Numbered from the stretch's first letter, positions 1-8,737 are shown. The stretch is 64,000 bases of DNA from Vagococcus allomyrinae (GCF_017829975.1 NZ_JAEEGA010000004.1:124001-188000); one strand, 5' to 3'. Notes: generated by a model not told the origin, from the sequence alone. Program-made: numbers and translations.

Positions 1-2
1 TA

Positions 3-95
3 AAAAACTATCCCGGAGCAGTTATTGAAGTCGGGCACAAACTCGCTAAAGAAGACATCACGATGTTTGACCGCGTCATTCATTTAGAAGATTAA
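3..95 (+). CDS. C-terminal end of an unidentified protein (partial)
   Basis: An open frame enters from the left edge and gives about 30 residues ending IHLED before a TAA. A strong inverted repeat follows 20 nt later, as expected for the end of a transcription unit. The fragment is too short for me to assign to a family. Confidence 0.6.
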   Translation, partial: KNYPGAVIEVGHKLAKEDITMFDRVIHLED

Positions 96-115
96 CACTC
101 GCCTTTACCACCAAA

Positions 116-166
116 AAAGTGACTGCCTAACTCTAGATAGCCATCTAGCAGTTGGACAGTCACTTT
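116..166 (+). terminator. Terminator hairpin after the first gene
   Basis: The arm AAAGTGACTG pairs with CAGTCACTTT. Inside lies a second perfect hairpin, CTAGAT-agcc-ATCTAG. The T tract downstream is weak (ccctttg). It sits just after the stop of the partial gene. Confidence 0.6.
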
Positions 167-426
167 CCCTTTGTAAATCCAGCATAACAAGCCAAGATTC
201 ACTGATGAAACAGGAGTCAGCGCCACCTAAACAACGCTTATTTGTTGACTGGGTGGTCACTCATAATAAGGAATAACATATAACCTGTCAATTCTAAAAT
301 AAGGTCAAAATAGCTATTTTGATAATAAAAAAAGAACCAACTTTTTTGAATTTAACTAACAAAAGGTATAATTTCCGATCAGCCCGCTCACTCTTCCCAC
401 TTCTTCAGCTGACTCCCCTTACAAAA
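167..426. other. Gene-free stretch
   Basis: I see no frame with a ribosome binding site and no conserved motif on either strand. The DNA is AT-rich with scattered short inverted repeats. Confidence 0.5.
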
Positions 427-470
427 AAAGTAACCACCTGATACTACTCCAAGATTTAGGTGATTACGTT
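427..470 (-). terminator. Terminator for the lipoprotein relic
   Basis: The arm AAAGTAACCACCT pairs with AGGTGATTACGTT, with two mismatches. Read on the minus strand the stem is followed by a run of seven T. It lies about 45 nt past the stop of the relic at 515-881. Confidence 0.6.
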
Positions 471-514
471 CCCTTTAGCTATCTTTTTGATTAACTACCT
501 AACCCATTCCTCCA

Positions 515-881
515 TCATGTTGCCACTCCAACCACCAAGCTGACTTGGTAAGTATCTGGACCTGTCACGACAATCGTCATTCGATCAAAATATTCCATCA
601 CGCCTGCTTGACTACCTGAAAAAGAGGTGAATAACACCTTACCAATTGCCTCAGCATTTTTTACAGCATTAAACGAACTCGTGTAAGGAGCCGTGCTGAC
701 TTCCTCAATCTGCTGGCTAAACCTTTCCGTAGTAGCGCTTGTCGACATACTAGCCGTAGGACTGGGCTCACCGACTAGGCAGTGCCGCAGGGCTTGATGG
801 TTGAGTTGTTGATTGGTCTGTCGCCACCTCAGGTTTTTTCGAACACCCTACTAGAACCAATACTGCAATAATACACATCAC
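515..881 (-). pseudogene. Frameshifted small lipoprotein relic
   Basis: On the minus strand GTG at 881 (or ATG at 878) opens a frame starting MCIIAVLVLVGCSKKPE, a typical lipoprotein signal peptide with lipobox LVGC. This frame stops at 768-770. The sequence continues in another frame (an apparent single-base shift near 750-800) as a 77-residue acidic, Ser/Thr-rich segment ending GVAT at 515. A GGAGG lies at 896-900, but the ATG closest to it hits a stop at once, suggesting a second indel near the start. I read this as a decayed surface lipoprotein of about 120 residues. A sequencing error remains possible. No family was recognised. Confidence 0.55.
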
Positions 882-932
882 TTTTTTATCATTTTCCTCC
901 ACAACATATATTACACTCATCTACTACGGTTT

Positions 933-1106
933 TTATTCGAAAGTCTCCTCAGATAAACAGCGAAGAAAAGACCTTGAAGCTGCAATTAACAGCATGCAAG
1001 CATCATCTCCCTGACCGATCCCTAATAGTCGCTCGGCCTCGACCAAGTCACTTTTAAAAATATTAACAACATCAAACTTGCTTAATTCTTCTTGTTTTAT
1101 ATCCAT
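933..1106 (-). CDS. Small hypothetical protein, 57 aa
   Basis: Minus-strand ORF beginning MDIKQEELSKFDVV and ending EETFE. An AGGAAC lies 6 nt upstream of the ATG as a weak ribosome binding site. The middle (residues 20-50, with GQGDDACMLLIAASRSFL) weakly recalls phage gp6-like head-tail connectors, which share a short helix with a D-D-x-x-L-x-x-L-I-x-A-A pattern. No other phage gene lies nearby, so the resemblance may be accidental, and the ORF could be a remnant. Confidence 0.4.
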   Translation of the reverse strand: MDIKQEELSKFDVVNIFKSDLVEAERLLGIGQGDDACMLLIAASRSFLRCLSEETFE

Positions 1107-1817
1107 CTACGGTTCCTTTCGCCTCTACAACACATGTTCTTTCATATACTCAGATGTTGCTTTTTGAATTGACCTCATTAAATCAGCTCACTGATACCTC
1201 AAACAAAATTTTCGGACTGAATTATGATTGTCTCACTTCTATTCAACCACTTTTTCATCAAAAAAACAATCACAAAAAAGGCACAATTGAAAAGTGCTAA
1301 TAGGTTTCAATTCTACAACATAATTTATTAAGCAGAAACCTAAACGAATCATACAACACTATCCACTTAAGATACTGACAACCCAATAAAAAAATGTCGA
1401 CTTAACGGATCTTCGTCAAATTGGAACACACTCATAACTTCTGTTTCAAAGATATTTTTTGGAAAGCTATTAATTGATATGGGTACCGACTAAATAATTT
1501 CTACAAAATGCGCCAAAATCTGAACTCTTTGGTCTTCATTTTGTTGTCGCTAGTGTCTAAAAGGCAAAAGACTTAAAACCATGGGCCAGGAGAATGCTTG
1601 ACGCTTTAGCATTTAATGAAATTTAAACAATGTGTCCTGTTTCCTGTCACTAATTGCTGTCGTTATTCTCACAAATTTATCAACAGATCTACACCATGAT
1701 AATTAAATCAAACATAATATCAAGCTTTACTTTTCTCCTACAACAGATCTATTCTTAGTGCTTTACCTGCAGTAAAAAAGTTAGGATTATTACTAAGATT
1801 CTTGCTTATTCTGACAA
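1107..1817. other. Gene-free stretch with possible decayed coding traces
   Basis: About 700 nt without a convincing gene. The minus strand between roughly 1380 and 1480 reads for some 35 residues as protein-like sequence (FPKNIFETEVMSVFQFDED) but is bounded by stops and has no start. An 11-bp direct repeat CAACAGATCTA occurs at 1681 and 1741, exactly 60 bp apart; its meaning is unknown. Confidence 0.4.
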
Positions 1818-1845
1818 TTGACATTTAAGAGCATTATAGTATAAT
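1818..1845 (+). promoter_or_regulatory. Consensus sigma-A promoter for the MerR-type gene
   Basis: TTGACA (1818-1823), a 16-nt spacer, then TATAAT (1840-1845): both hexamers match the consensus exactly. It reads toward the regulator gene at 2001 and leaves a leader of about 150 nt. I find no clear riboswitch fold in the leader. Confidence 0.75.
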
Positions 1846-2000
1846 AAACCTAAAAAGATACCGCTTACAAAAATCTCAACTTATCCCTATTTGCCGTCCG
1901 CCAGCTTATTGTCAACGTCACTCTTAGAATAAATCAATTCAACTTCCCCGCTTCCGTCTATTGTCAAAGGCAGTCAAATAACCAAAGGAGAGGTTCAGGT

Positions 2001-2897
2001 ATGAAGGAGAAGGCATACTACACCATTGGCGAGCTATCAGATATTTGCGGCATTTCCAAGCGAAATTTACGATTTTACGATGAAAAAGGCTTGCTAAAAC
2101 CTAGCAAGCGTGATTCAAGCAACAATTACCGTTATTACTCAGAAGAAAAGGCAATTGACGCTCTAAAAATTAAAGAACTAAAAAAGAAAGGCTTAAGCAT
2201 TTCCGACATCAAACTACTCGTAAAGAAAAAAGACTTAAAGGTATTTCGAAATGCCTTAAATCAATCTATTACCGCATTAGAAAAGGAAAAACAACTAATT
2301 GAAGAACAAATCCGCCAATCCAAGGCTTCCTATTCCGCTGTCAGTCAATCATTAATTTATTTGGAAACAGCACAAGTCAATCGTGATATTACGATCGACT
2401 ACTCCCCTGAAACCTATGTGTATTTCACTAACTATCGTTGTAATCACCATGCAAAAAAATTATTCTGGGATCGTTTTGCTGAATTAACTCAACTTTGCGA
2501 AGAAGATAACTTCCAAATTATTGGGCCTTTCTCGGCTATCTTTCATGAACACTACTTTAATCAATTCTTCTTTGATGAGGGCCAACTAGAAGTTTTTTAT
2601 CCTATTACCCCAACAAACGTTAAGCATCCTCGTGTGCGGATTATCGAAAAACGCTTAATGATGAGTAAAATTGTGATTGGTAATTATCAATCCCTTCTTT
2701 CAACTTACGTTGATTTGATAAACTACTCTAAAGAAAACAACTTGCAAATCATTGGCCCTAACCTTGAAGAATACCTATGCGACTTCTCTTTTGGTCTTCA
2801 CGAAGATGACTGGATCACACGGATCGCTTTCCCGATTATAATGAACGACGATTCTTGCACACTCCATCCTAAAAAAACAGCTCTCAAGCACTTTTGA
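2001..2897 (+). CDS. MerR-family regulator with GyrI-like effector domain
   Basis: 298 residues. Residues 6-75 form a MerR winged-helix domain (YTIGELSDICGISKRNLRFY, then NNYRYY), a helical linker runs to about 130, and the rest resembles the GyrI-like drug-binding domain of BmrR/BltR proteins, in two similar halves (each containing IIGP). Such proteins twist a long-spacer promoter and activate efflux or detoxification genes when a hydrophobic cation binds. The AAAGGAGAGG ribosome binding site is 9 nt before the ATG. No target pump lies next to it; the neighbours are a Nudix gene and relics, so the target is unknown. Confidence 0.85.
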   Translation: MKEKAYYTIGELSDICGISKRNLRFYDEKGLLKPSKRDSSNNYRYYSEEKAIDALKIKELKKKGLSISDIKLLVKKKDLKVFRNALNQSITALEKEKQLIEEQIRQSKASYSAVSQSLIYLETAQVNRDITIDYSPETYVYFTNYRCNHHAKKLFWDRFAELTQLCEEDNFQIIGPFSAIFHEHYFNQFFFDEGQLEVFYPITPTNVKHPRVRIIEKRLMMSKIVIGNYQSLLSTYVDLINYSKENNLQIIGPNLEEYLCDFSFGLHEDDWITRIAFPIIMNDDSCTLHPKKTALKHF

Positions 2898-2927
2898 TAT
2901 CTCATAACACTTTTACAACAGACAATA

Positions 2928-2959
2928 ACGATCCCCCAGAATTAATTCTGGGGGATCGT
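2928..2959 (+). terminator. Terminator after the MerR-type gene
   Basis: Perfect palindrome ACGATCCCCCAGAATT / AATTCTGGGGGATCGT, followed by TTATCTTTA. It lies 30 nt past the MerR stop and could also act for the minus-strand Nudix gene. Confidence 0.85.
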
Positions 2960-3050
2960 TTATCTTTACGTAAATGACTTAACTCTAATAGTGAGGACTC
3001 TCATTTTGGACCAATCAAGTTACATTATGCCAACAAAACCTCACAATAAA

Positions 3051-3470
3051 TTATAATCGAATCAATTTTACGGCTTTAGGAATAATTACAGCATAAATAT
3101 CTGGATATGTCAGCACTTCAGGCAAGCTATCAAGTAAAACAACTTTTTCAATTTCGTGCTCTAATGAATCAGTCAGCGATGCTACTTCTGCATAAAAAAC
3201 TTGACCAAAAGTTTCAATCCCCTCATTGTCTACACCGTAAATAAACAACGGCTTTAATTGAAAAGCAATTGCACCTGTTTCTTCAAACAGTTCCCTACTG
3301 GCGCATTGTTCAATAGATTCGCCTAACTCTCTCCTGCCTCCAGGTAGCTCATAACTTATTCGATCTTTATGACGAACATAAATAGTCTTATTATTTTGCT
3401 TAGCCAAAATCACCGAAAACCTCAGTTGATCTTCAGGTATTTCGTTCAATTCATAGGTATTTATCTTCAT
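3051..3470 (-). CDS. Nudix hydrolase
   Basis: 139 residues. The Nudix box is complete at about residues 44-66: G-x5-E, then REL-x-EE-x-G (GRRELGESIEQCASRELFEETG), which binds the divalent metal and catalyses hydrolysis of a nucleoside diphosphate linked to another group. The substrate cannot be read from the sequence. The short beta-strand N-terminus resembles MutT/YvcI-type housecleaning enzymes. TAAAGGAG lies 7 nt upstream of the ATG. It is monocistronic, convergent with the MerR-type gene. Confidence 0.85.
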   Translation of the reverse strand: MKINTYELNEIPEDQLRFSVILAKQNNKTIYVRHKDRISYELPGGRRELGESIEQCASRELFEETGAIAFQLKPLFIYGVDNEGIETFGQVFYAEVASLTDSLEHEIEKVVLLDSLPEVLTYPDIYAVIIPKAVKLIRL

Positions 3471-3517
3471 TTAAAGCTCCTTTACAATCGGCTAATAAAA
3501 CCAGTTTACCATATTGA

Positions 3518-3676
3518 TTCACTTTTAATCGAGTAACAGACAATTTTATTTTACCAGAAAACTCAGACCACACAGTAACGACTATTGCCAAAGCCGTTGG
3601 CTATCAAAACCCCTTATCATTTTCGAGAGCCTATAAACGAATTTACGGCCATTCTCCCAGAAATAAAAAAAAATAA
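3518..3676 (+). pseudogene. C-terminal relic of an AraC-family regulator
   Basis: The plus strand is open from 3518 to a TAA at 3674 and reads as the second half of an AraC-type DNA-binding domain: TVTTIAKAVGYQNPLSFSRA, then YKRIYGHSPRNKKK. The second helix-turn-helix (GYxNxxxFSRAYKRxYGxSP) is well kept, but the first helix-turn-helix, the sensor domain and any start codon are missing. This is therefore the 3' stub of a deleted regulator. It ends against the terminator shared with the dehydrogenase operon. Confidence 0.8.
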
Positions 3677-3712
3677 ACAAGGGAATTTAGACGCTTGTCC
3701 AAATCCCCTTGT
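3677..3712 (-). terminator. Terminator of the PTS/dehydrogenase operon (bidirectional)
   Basis: ACAAGGGGATTT-type stem: ACAAGGG-AATTT-AGAC pairs with GTCC-AAAT-CCCCTTGT around a short loop. On the minus strand it is followed by TTTATTTTTTTTT. It closes the long operon just past the E3 gene and also lies behind the AraC relic. Confidence 0.85.
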
Positions 3713-3714
3713 CC

Positions 3715-5103
3715 TTATAGATGAATCGGTAAGCCTTGAGCAAGTTCAGCTGTATCCATAATTGCTTCTGACAATGTCGGATGAGCGTGAATGGTTAAGG
3801 CGATATCCTCAACTGTCAACCCTGCCTCTACCGCTAAAGTAATCTCACCAATCATCTCGCTAGCGTTTACGCCGACGATCTGACCACCGACAATCGTTGA
3901 ATCCTGATCAACAATCAGCCTAGCAAATCCCTGATTTTGATTAAGTGACAGTGCTCGACCATTGCCTTGGAGAGGAAATTGAAACGCTTTGGCGGAAATG
4001 GTCTTTTCAGCTTCCTTTAAAGTAAGTCCCGTACTAGCCAGTTCAGGATCAGAGAAACAAATCCCTGGCACTGCTCGATAATCACGCTCAACTTTTTTAC
4101 CAGCTAAGACTTCAGCCGCTACTTTCCCATCGTAGCTAGCCTTATGAGCCAAAGCCAATCCTGCCACCACATCACCAATCGCTAAAATATTGGCCACCTT
4201 TGTGCGATAATCAGCTCCCACTGGAATAAGACCTTGCTGATCCACTGTTATGCCAGTTTTCTCTAAATCTAAGTCATCTGTATTAGGACGTCTGCCAACG
4301 GTCACCAAAACATAGTCTGCGGCAATTTCATAGGACTTCCCTTTAACCTCATAATGAACAACCACACCTGAGGCCGTTACAACGGCCTCTTTAGCAAGCG
4401 CTTCAGTCTGAACAACGATTCCTTTTTTCTTAAAAGCGGACTGAACCACTCTAACCATATCTCCCTCAAAACTAGGCAGTAACTGAGGGGAGCCTTCTAA
4501 AATTGTCACCTCTGAGCCTAAATTAGCGTACGCACTCCCTAGTTCAGCGCCAATCACGCCACCCCCAATAATCACTAGCTTTTTAGGAATTCCGCTTAAA
4601 TTCAAGGCACCTGTTGAATCCAAAATTCGTGGTCCAAAAGGGAATCCCTTAAGCGACAACGGACGGCTACCAGTGGCGATAATCGCCTGCTTAAAGCGAT
4701 AATCAGTTACCCCATGCTCTGTTTCAAGCGCCACTTGAGTTGGATCGATAAAACGGGCTTTCCCTTTAATAATCTTAACCTGGTTCTTTGTTAACAAACT
4801 CTCGATCCCAGTCGTCAGTCTTTTGACCACATGGTGATTTTTCCATGTTTGCGTTTGGGAAAAATCAAGGTTGGCCTGCTTAACCTCGAGACCTAAAAAG
4901 TCAGAGTTAAGACTTTCTTGATAGCGATGTCCAGCAGTAATTAAAGCTTTTGACGGAATGCACCCCTCATTTAAGCAGACGCCCCCAATCTCGTCTTTCT
5001 CCACAATCGTGACAGCTTGTCCTAATTGTGCTGCTCTAATCGCTGCCACATAACCTCCTGGCCCTGACCCAATTACCAGTGTTTCAATGATCGTTTTTTC
5101 CAT
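3715..5103 (-). CDS. lpdA: Dihydrolipoamide dehydrogenase (E3)
   Basis: 462 residues, the usual length. E3 reoxidises dihydrolipoamide on E2 with FAD and passes electrons to NAD. The N-terminal FAD motif is GSGPGGYVAA, the redox disulphide is CLNEGC (about residues 43-48), the NAD-binding motif is GGGVIGAE, the second FAD motif is AIGD, and the catalytic His-Glu pair lies in HAHPTLSE near the C-terminus. It is the last gene of the operon, 20 nt after E2. Dedicated E3 genes commonly close pdh, bkd and aco operons. Confidence 0.93.
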   Translation of the reverse strand: MEKTIIETLVIGSGPGGYVAAIRAAQLGQAVTIVEKDEIGGVCLNEGCIPSKALITAGHRYQESLNSDFLGLEVKQANLDFSQTQTWKNHHVVKRLTTGIESLLTKNQVKIIKGKARFIDPTQVALETEHGVTDYRFKQAIIATGSRPLSLKGFPFGPRILDSTGALNLSGIPKKLVIIGGGVIGAELGSAYANLGSEVTILEGSPQLLPSFEGDMVRVVQSAFKKKGIVVQTEALAKEAVVTASGVVVHYEVKGKSYEIAADYVLVTVGRRPNTDDLDLEKTGITVDQQGLIPVGADYRTKVANILAIGDVVAGLALAHKASYDGKVAAEVLAGKKVERDYRAVPGICFSDPELASTGLTLKEAEKTISAKAFQFPLQGNGRALSLNQNQGFARLIVDQDSTIVGGQIVGVNASEMIGEITLAVEAGLTVEDIALTIHAHPTLSEAIMDTAELAQGLPIHL

Positions 5104-5123
5104 CGAATCTTTCCTCTCCCTAT

Positions 5124-6302
5124 TTATAGTAATAGGCCATAAGGTTGTTCCAAAAGACCTACGAGTACGCTTAAAAATTCGGCCACAGGCGCCCCATCGA
5201 TTGCCCGATGATCAAAGGAAAGACTTAACGTTAAGGTAGGATGCATTTCCACTTGATCGCCAACTGAGTAAGCCGCCTCATATAAACTACCAACCCCTAA
5301 AATTGCCACTTGGGGCCCATTGATAATCGGTGTAAAATGGCGAACAACCCCTTTACCGAGAGAACTAATGGTAAAGGTCCCATCAGATACCTCCGCTGAT
5401 GTCAGCTTGCCTTCTCGGGCTTTTTCCGTCATGACTTTGACTGCTTCAGTTAGGTCTGCTAAACCAAGCTGATTGACCCCTTTAATTACCGGCACGACCA
5501 AACCATCAGTCAAGCCAACCGCCACCCCCATATTAACCTGGCTAAATTCATGAATCCCATCTTCTAAGACGTGAGCGTTTAAACGAGGGAATTGTTTAAG
5601 AGCGACGGTGACCCCTTTAATCATGAACTCAAGCAAAGACAACCGCTTGCCGTTTTGCTCTTCAATCACTGGTAATAGCTGCTGCCGCAACAACACCAAT
5701 TCCTTGAGATTGACTTGCGCTTCCATCGTCACATGAGGAATCGTTTGACTATTAGTCACCATCGTATCAGCAACCGCTCGACGAAGTCCCTTCCACGGGC
5801 TGAAAAGTTCTTGATTTTCAACGGCTGGCACGCCGTTAGGCTTCACCGAATAAGCCGTCACATCACTGAGATGGATGCGGCCATGGCGCCCACTTCCAAG
5901 AATATGACTTAGCTCAATTCCTTTTTCACGAGCCAGCTTCCTAGCGGCTGGCGTCGCTCGTATTTCTTGACTAACCGAGACAGAAGAATCTGACTGAGGT
6001 TGTTCTTTGATTGGTTCAGACTGACGCCTCTCAATCGACGGTGCCTGATCAGGAACCTCTTCACCAACTTTCCCTAAAAAGGCGACCACTGCATTAATCG
6101 GTACCATTTGATCTGCCTCGTAATAACGTTTCAACAATGTTCCTTCTTCATAGGCCTCAACTTCAATCGCAATTTTATCTGTCATCACTTCAAAAATTGC
6201 TTCGCCAACTTCCACATATTCTCCTTCTTCTTTAAACCACTGGGTAATACTTCCTTCTGCCATCGTTGAGCTTAATTTTGGCATTAATACCTCAAAAGCC
6301 AT
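5124..6302 (-). CDS. acoC: Dihydrolipoyl acyltransferase (E2) of an acetoin/2-oxoacid dehydrogenase complex
   Basis: 392 residues with one N-terminal lipoyl domain (modified Lys43 in MTDKIAIEV), a hinge, a peripheral-subunit-binding domain (about 115-150, ATPAARKLAREKGI and GRIHLSDV), and a C-terminal acyltransferase domain with the catalytic SFDHRAIDG motif. The protein forms the core that transfers the acyl group to CoA. The single lipoyl domain and length fit acetoin dehydrogenase or branched-chain E2s at least as well as pyruvate E2s. The symbol is a best guess; the context (polyol-type PTS, two dehydrogenases) favours an acyloin substrate. Confidence 0.85.
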   Translation of the reverse strand: MAFEVLMPKLSSTMAEGSITQWFKEEGEYVEVGEAIFEVMTDKIAIEVEAYEEGTLLKRYYEADQMVPINAVVAFLGKVGEEVPDQAPSIERRQSEPIKEQPQSDSSVSVSQEIRATPAARKLAREKGIELSHILGSGRHGRIHLSDVTAYSVKPNGVPAVENQELFSPWKGLRRAVADTMVTNSQTIPHVTMEAQVNLKELVLLRQQLLPVIEEQNGKRLSLLEFMIKGVTVALKQFPRLNAHVLEDGIHEFSQVNMGVAVGLTDGLVVPVIKGVNQLGLADLTEAVKVMTEKAREGKLTSAEVSDGTFTISSLGKGVVRHFTPIINGPQVAILGVGSLYEAAYSVGDQVEMHPTLTLSLSFDHRAIDGAPVAEFLSVLVGLLEQPYGLLL

Positions 6303-6319
6303 TCACAAGACCTCCTTTA

Positions 6320-7303
6320 TCACTTTTTTGCCATCATCTCTTGGCAAGCTTTGACAATATCCACTACTTGAGGCACTGCCAACTTTTCCAAATCTGGATG
6401 ATAAGGAATCGGTACTTCTTCCCCTGCCAAGCGAACAATTGGCCCATCCAGAAAATCAAATGACTCATTTTCGACAATCACACTAGCCAACTCTGCACTA
6501 AAGCCACTGCGTTTAACCGCTTCGGTTACAACTATCGCCCGTCCCGTCTTTTTAACCGAGTCAACAATTGTTTGCTTATCCAGAGGGACAAGCGTTCGCG
6601 GATCAACCACTTCAATATTAATCCCTTCTTGAGATAGAATCTCGCCAGCCTCTAAAGCTCTGTGAACCATGATCCCCGTTGCCACAACGGTGATATCACT
6701 TCCTTGACGCTTAATATCAGCCACACCTAAAGGAATAACATACTTCCCTTCTGGGACATCGCTACTGGTCTTGTAACACAATTTATGCTCGTAAAACATC
6801 ACAGGATTATTGTCTTCAATCGCCCCGTGAAGCAATCCTTTGGCATCGTAAGCAGTCGCTGGTTGCACCACTTTTAGACCAGGAACATGAGCTGTCCAAT
6901 TCTCCAAACTCTGAGAATGTTGAGCAGCTGCCCCAGTCCCAGAACCGCCAGGCGTTCTCATCACCAGAGGAATCGTTGCCTTCCCCCCATACATATAGTG
7001 AATTTTTGCGGCTTGATTGACGATTTGATCCAAAGCAATCGTAATAAAATCTGAAAACTGTAATTCATAAACTGGCCTCATGCCAGTAATAGCCGCTCCA
7101 ACTGCAGTACCAGCAATGGCGCTTTCGGAAATAGGTGTTGAACGAATGCGCTCCTCACCAAATTCTTCGACCATCCCACGAGTGACACCAAAGGCACCGC
7201 CATATACGCCAATATCTTCTCCCATCAGGAAAACATCTTGATTCTCATGCATCGCCTCGGTTAACGCTTCTCTAACTGCTTCTAAATAAGTGATTTCTCG
7301 CAT
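6320..7303 (-). CDS. acoB: E1 beta subunit, thiamine-dependent dehydrogenase (acetoin/pyruvate type)
   Basis: 327 residues, standard for E1 beta. Recognisable segments are the N-terminal [13 protein letters not shown], the [17 protein letters not shown] helix that binds the pyrimidine of thiamine diphosphate, and the transketolase C-terminal domain with [10 protein letters not shown]. With E1 alpha it forms the heterotetramer that activates thiamine diphosphate and transfers the acyl group to lipoate. It follows E1 alpha by 15 nt and precedes E2 by 17 nt. Acetoin versus pyruvate specificity cannot be decided by eye. Confidence 0.88.
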   Translation of the reverse strand: MREITYLEAVREALTEAMHENQDVFLMGEDIGVYGGAFGVTRGMVEEFGEERIRSTPISESAIAGTAVGAAITGMRPVYELQFSDFITIALDQIVNQAAKIHYMYGGKATIPLVMRTPGGSGTGAAAQHSQSLENWTAHVPGLKVVQPATAYDAKGLLHGAIEDNNPVMFYEHKLCYKTSSDVPEGKYVIPLGVADIKRQGSDITVVATGIMVHRALEAGEILSQEGINIEVVDPRTLVPLDKQTIVDSVKKTGRAIVVTEAVKRSGFSAELASVIVENESFDFLDGPIVRLAGEEVPIPYHPDLEKLAVPQVVDIVKACQEMMAKK

Positions 7304-7318
7304 TTCCTCAGTTCCCCC

Positions 7319-8308
7319 TTAATCTGCATAGACATCTTCATACAACGCTGAAGGCAGTGGCATCTCCCCAGCTTCAGCATAGCTAACCGCTTCCTCAATA
7401 GCTTCCTTAGCTGCCAGTCGAATTAACTCAGCTTCAGCTTCTGTCAACAAGCCAGCTGTCATAAATCGTTCCTTCGCTAATTTGATTGGATCGCGATTTT
7501 TGCGCCACTCTTCCTCTTCTGCCTTGGTTCGATATTTTTTTGCGTCTGACTTTGAATGACCTTTCCAGCGATAGGTAAGGGCTTCAATAATGGTTGGCCC
7601 GCCGCCATTGCGGGCTTTTTCCACCGCATCCCAAGTAGCATCGATCACCGCGATTAAATCATTGCCATCAATGGTCACCCCTTCAATGCCATAAGCAAGG
7701 GCTCGCTCGCTCAGACGGGAAACCCGTGTCATTTTTTCCACTGGCCCACTCATGCCATACTGGTTATTTTCAATAAAAAAGACAACCGGTAGATCCCAGA
7801 TTGCAGCTAAATTGAGCGATTCATGAAAGCTCCCCTCATTGGTGGAACCATCTCCCGCATAACAAAGGGCCACTCGATCTTGTTGTTTCATTTTGGCCGT
7901 TAAAGCAGCCCCAGTCGCAATTGGGTAACCACCACCAACGATCCCATTCGCCCCTAAGTTTCCCGTTGCCAACTCGGCAATGTGCATGGAGCCACCTTTC
8001 CCTTTATTCGTGCCATTCGTGCGGCCAAATAGCTCCGCCATCATCCCTTTGACATCCGTTCCTTTGGCAATGGTTTGCCCATGACCCCGATGCGTTGCAG
8101 TAATCCAATCAGTTTGACGAAGAACTGCTCCACTGCCTGCCGCCGTGGCTTCCTGACCAACGGCTAAATGAGTGGTACCGTGAATTAAGCCACGAGCAAA
8201 TAGCTGATCCACCTTTTCATCAAAAAAGCGGATTTTCCACATCGTTGCCAGCAACTTTATTAGTTGCTCATCTGTTAAATCACCTTTATTTGGTATCGAG
8301 ATTGTCAT
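7319..8308 (-). CDS. acoA: E1 alpha subunit, thiamine-dependent dehydrogenase (acetoin/pyruvate type)
   Basis: 329 residues. The thiamine diphosphate motif is present: GDGSTNEG, then NNQYGMSGP about 26 residues on (Mg-binding Asp and Asn). The HRGHGQTIAKG loop near residues 93-103 is typical of this family. Length and the GGGPTIIEALTYRWKGHS segment match acetoin dehydrogenase alpha subunits and short bacterial pyruvate dehydrogenases. The E1 alpha, E1 beta, E2, E3 order is that of aco and pdh operons. It lies after the EIIB-like gene and a HAD relic, so the complex is co-transcribed with a PTS, which is unusual for a housekeeping pyruvate dehydrogenase. Confidence 0.88.
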   Translation of the reverse strand: MTISIPNKGDLTDEQLIKLLATMWKIRFFDEKVDQLFARGLIHGTTHLAVGQEATAAGSGAVLRQTDWITATHRGHGQTIAKGTDVKGMMAELFGRTNGTNKGKGGSMHIAELATGNLGANGIVGGGYPIATGAALTAKMKQQDRVALCYAGDGSTNEGSFHESLNLAAIWDLPVVFFIENNQYGMSGPVEKMTRVSRLSERALAYGIEGVTIDGNDLIAVIDATWDAVEKARNGGGPTIIEALTYRWKGHSKSDAKKYRTKAEEEEWRKNRDPIKLAKERFMTAGLLTEAEAELIRLAAKEAIEEAVSYAEAGEMPLPSALYEDVYAD

Positions 8309-8326
8309 CTTTGTTTCCCTCCATAA

Positions 8327-8455
8327 CTAATTCATTTCCAACAAGTGATTGCCACACCAATTTTCGCCAATAACTACTCGATTGGCTGGCGGAATCTGTT
8401 TTTTCTCGTTTAATAAGGTGCCATAAATATCGATGGCAAATAGTCTTATCGTCAT
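8327..8455 (-). pseudogene. N-terminal relic of a Cof-type HAD phosphatase
   Basis: Minus-strand ORF of 42 codons starting MTIRLFAIDIYGTLLNEKKQ. The first 30 residues match the start of Cof/YidA-type HAD phosphatases, whose motif I is DxDGTLL; here the second aspartate is tyrosine (DIYGTLL). The frame ends after 42 residues with a TAG, and the rest of the usual 265-residue enzyme is absent. It sits between the EIIB-like gene and E1 alpha. A sugar-phosphate phosphatase probably stood here and was deleted. Confidence 0.65.
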
Positions 8456-8461
8456 CCCAGA

Positions 8462-8737
8462 TCAGCTGAGATGATGAAGAATGTCATCACAACACTGCTC
8501 CATCCCCATCTTCGTAATAAAGGCCATCCCATTCACCACAGGATACTCCTCCCCAAAAGAATGAGGTCCAATTACCACAATGACCGTTGGCTCCACTTCC
8601 TTTAGCTTCACTTCATAAATACTTTCACCGACAACTTTTACAGCTATTCCCCGCTCATTTAAATAGGTGTCAATAAAGCTGGTCGCAAATTTCAACTTAT
8701 TTTGCGACGTTCCTGAAGCAACTAACACTGTTTTCAT
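8462..8737 (-). CDS. PTS EIIB-like protein lacking the phosphorylated cysteine
   Basis: 91 residues. Aligned with the true EIIB at 9519-9797 it keeps the fold pattern: VLVASGTSQNKLK against ILIACGTGVATST, and the C-terminal PVVNGMAFITKMGM against PVIRALSFLTGIGM. The cysteine that carries phosphate is serine here, and the P-loop after it is changed. It cannot be a normal phosphocarrier. A regulatory or subunit-binding role, or a relic under weak selection, are the options; the frame is intact. It lies between the SDR and E1 alpha, within the operon. Confidence 0.7.
   Translation of the reverse strand: MKTVLVASGTSQNKLKFATSFIDTYLNERGIAVKVVGESIYEVKLKEVEPTVIVVIGPHSFGEEYPVVNGMAFITKMGMEQCCDDILHHLS

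Noticed and set aside
933-1106. Phage head-tail connector gene
   Set aside because: The similarity is one short helix, and no other phage structural gene is nearby, so I list it only as a small hypothetical ORF.
3715-8308. Housekeeping pyruvate dehydrogenase operon
   Set aside because: The four subunits could be one, but co-transcription with a PTS and a PRD regulator and the short single-lipoyl E2 make a dedicated catabolic complex the better reading. Not excluded.
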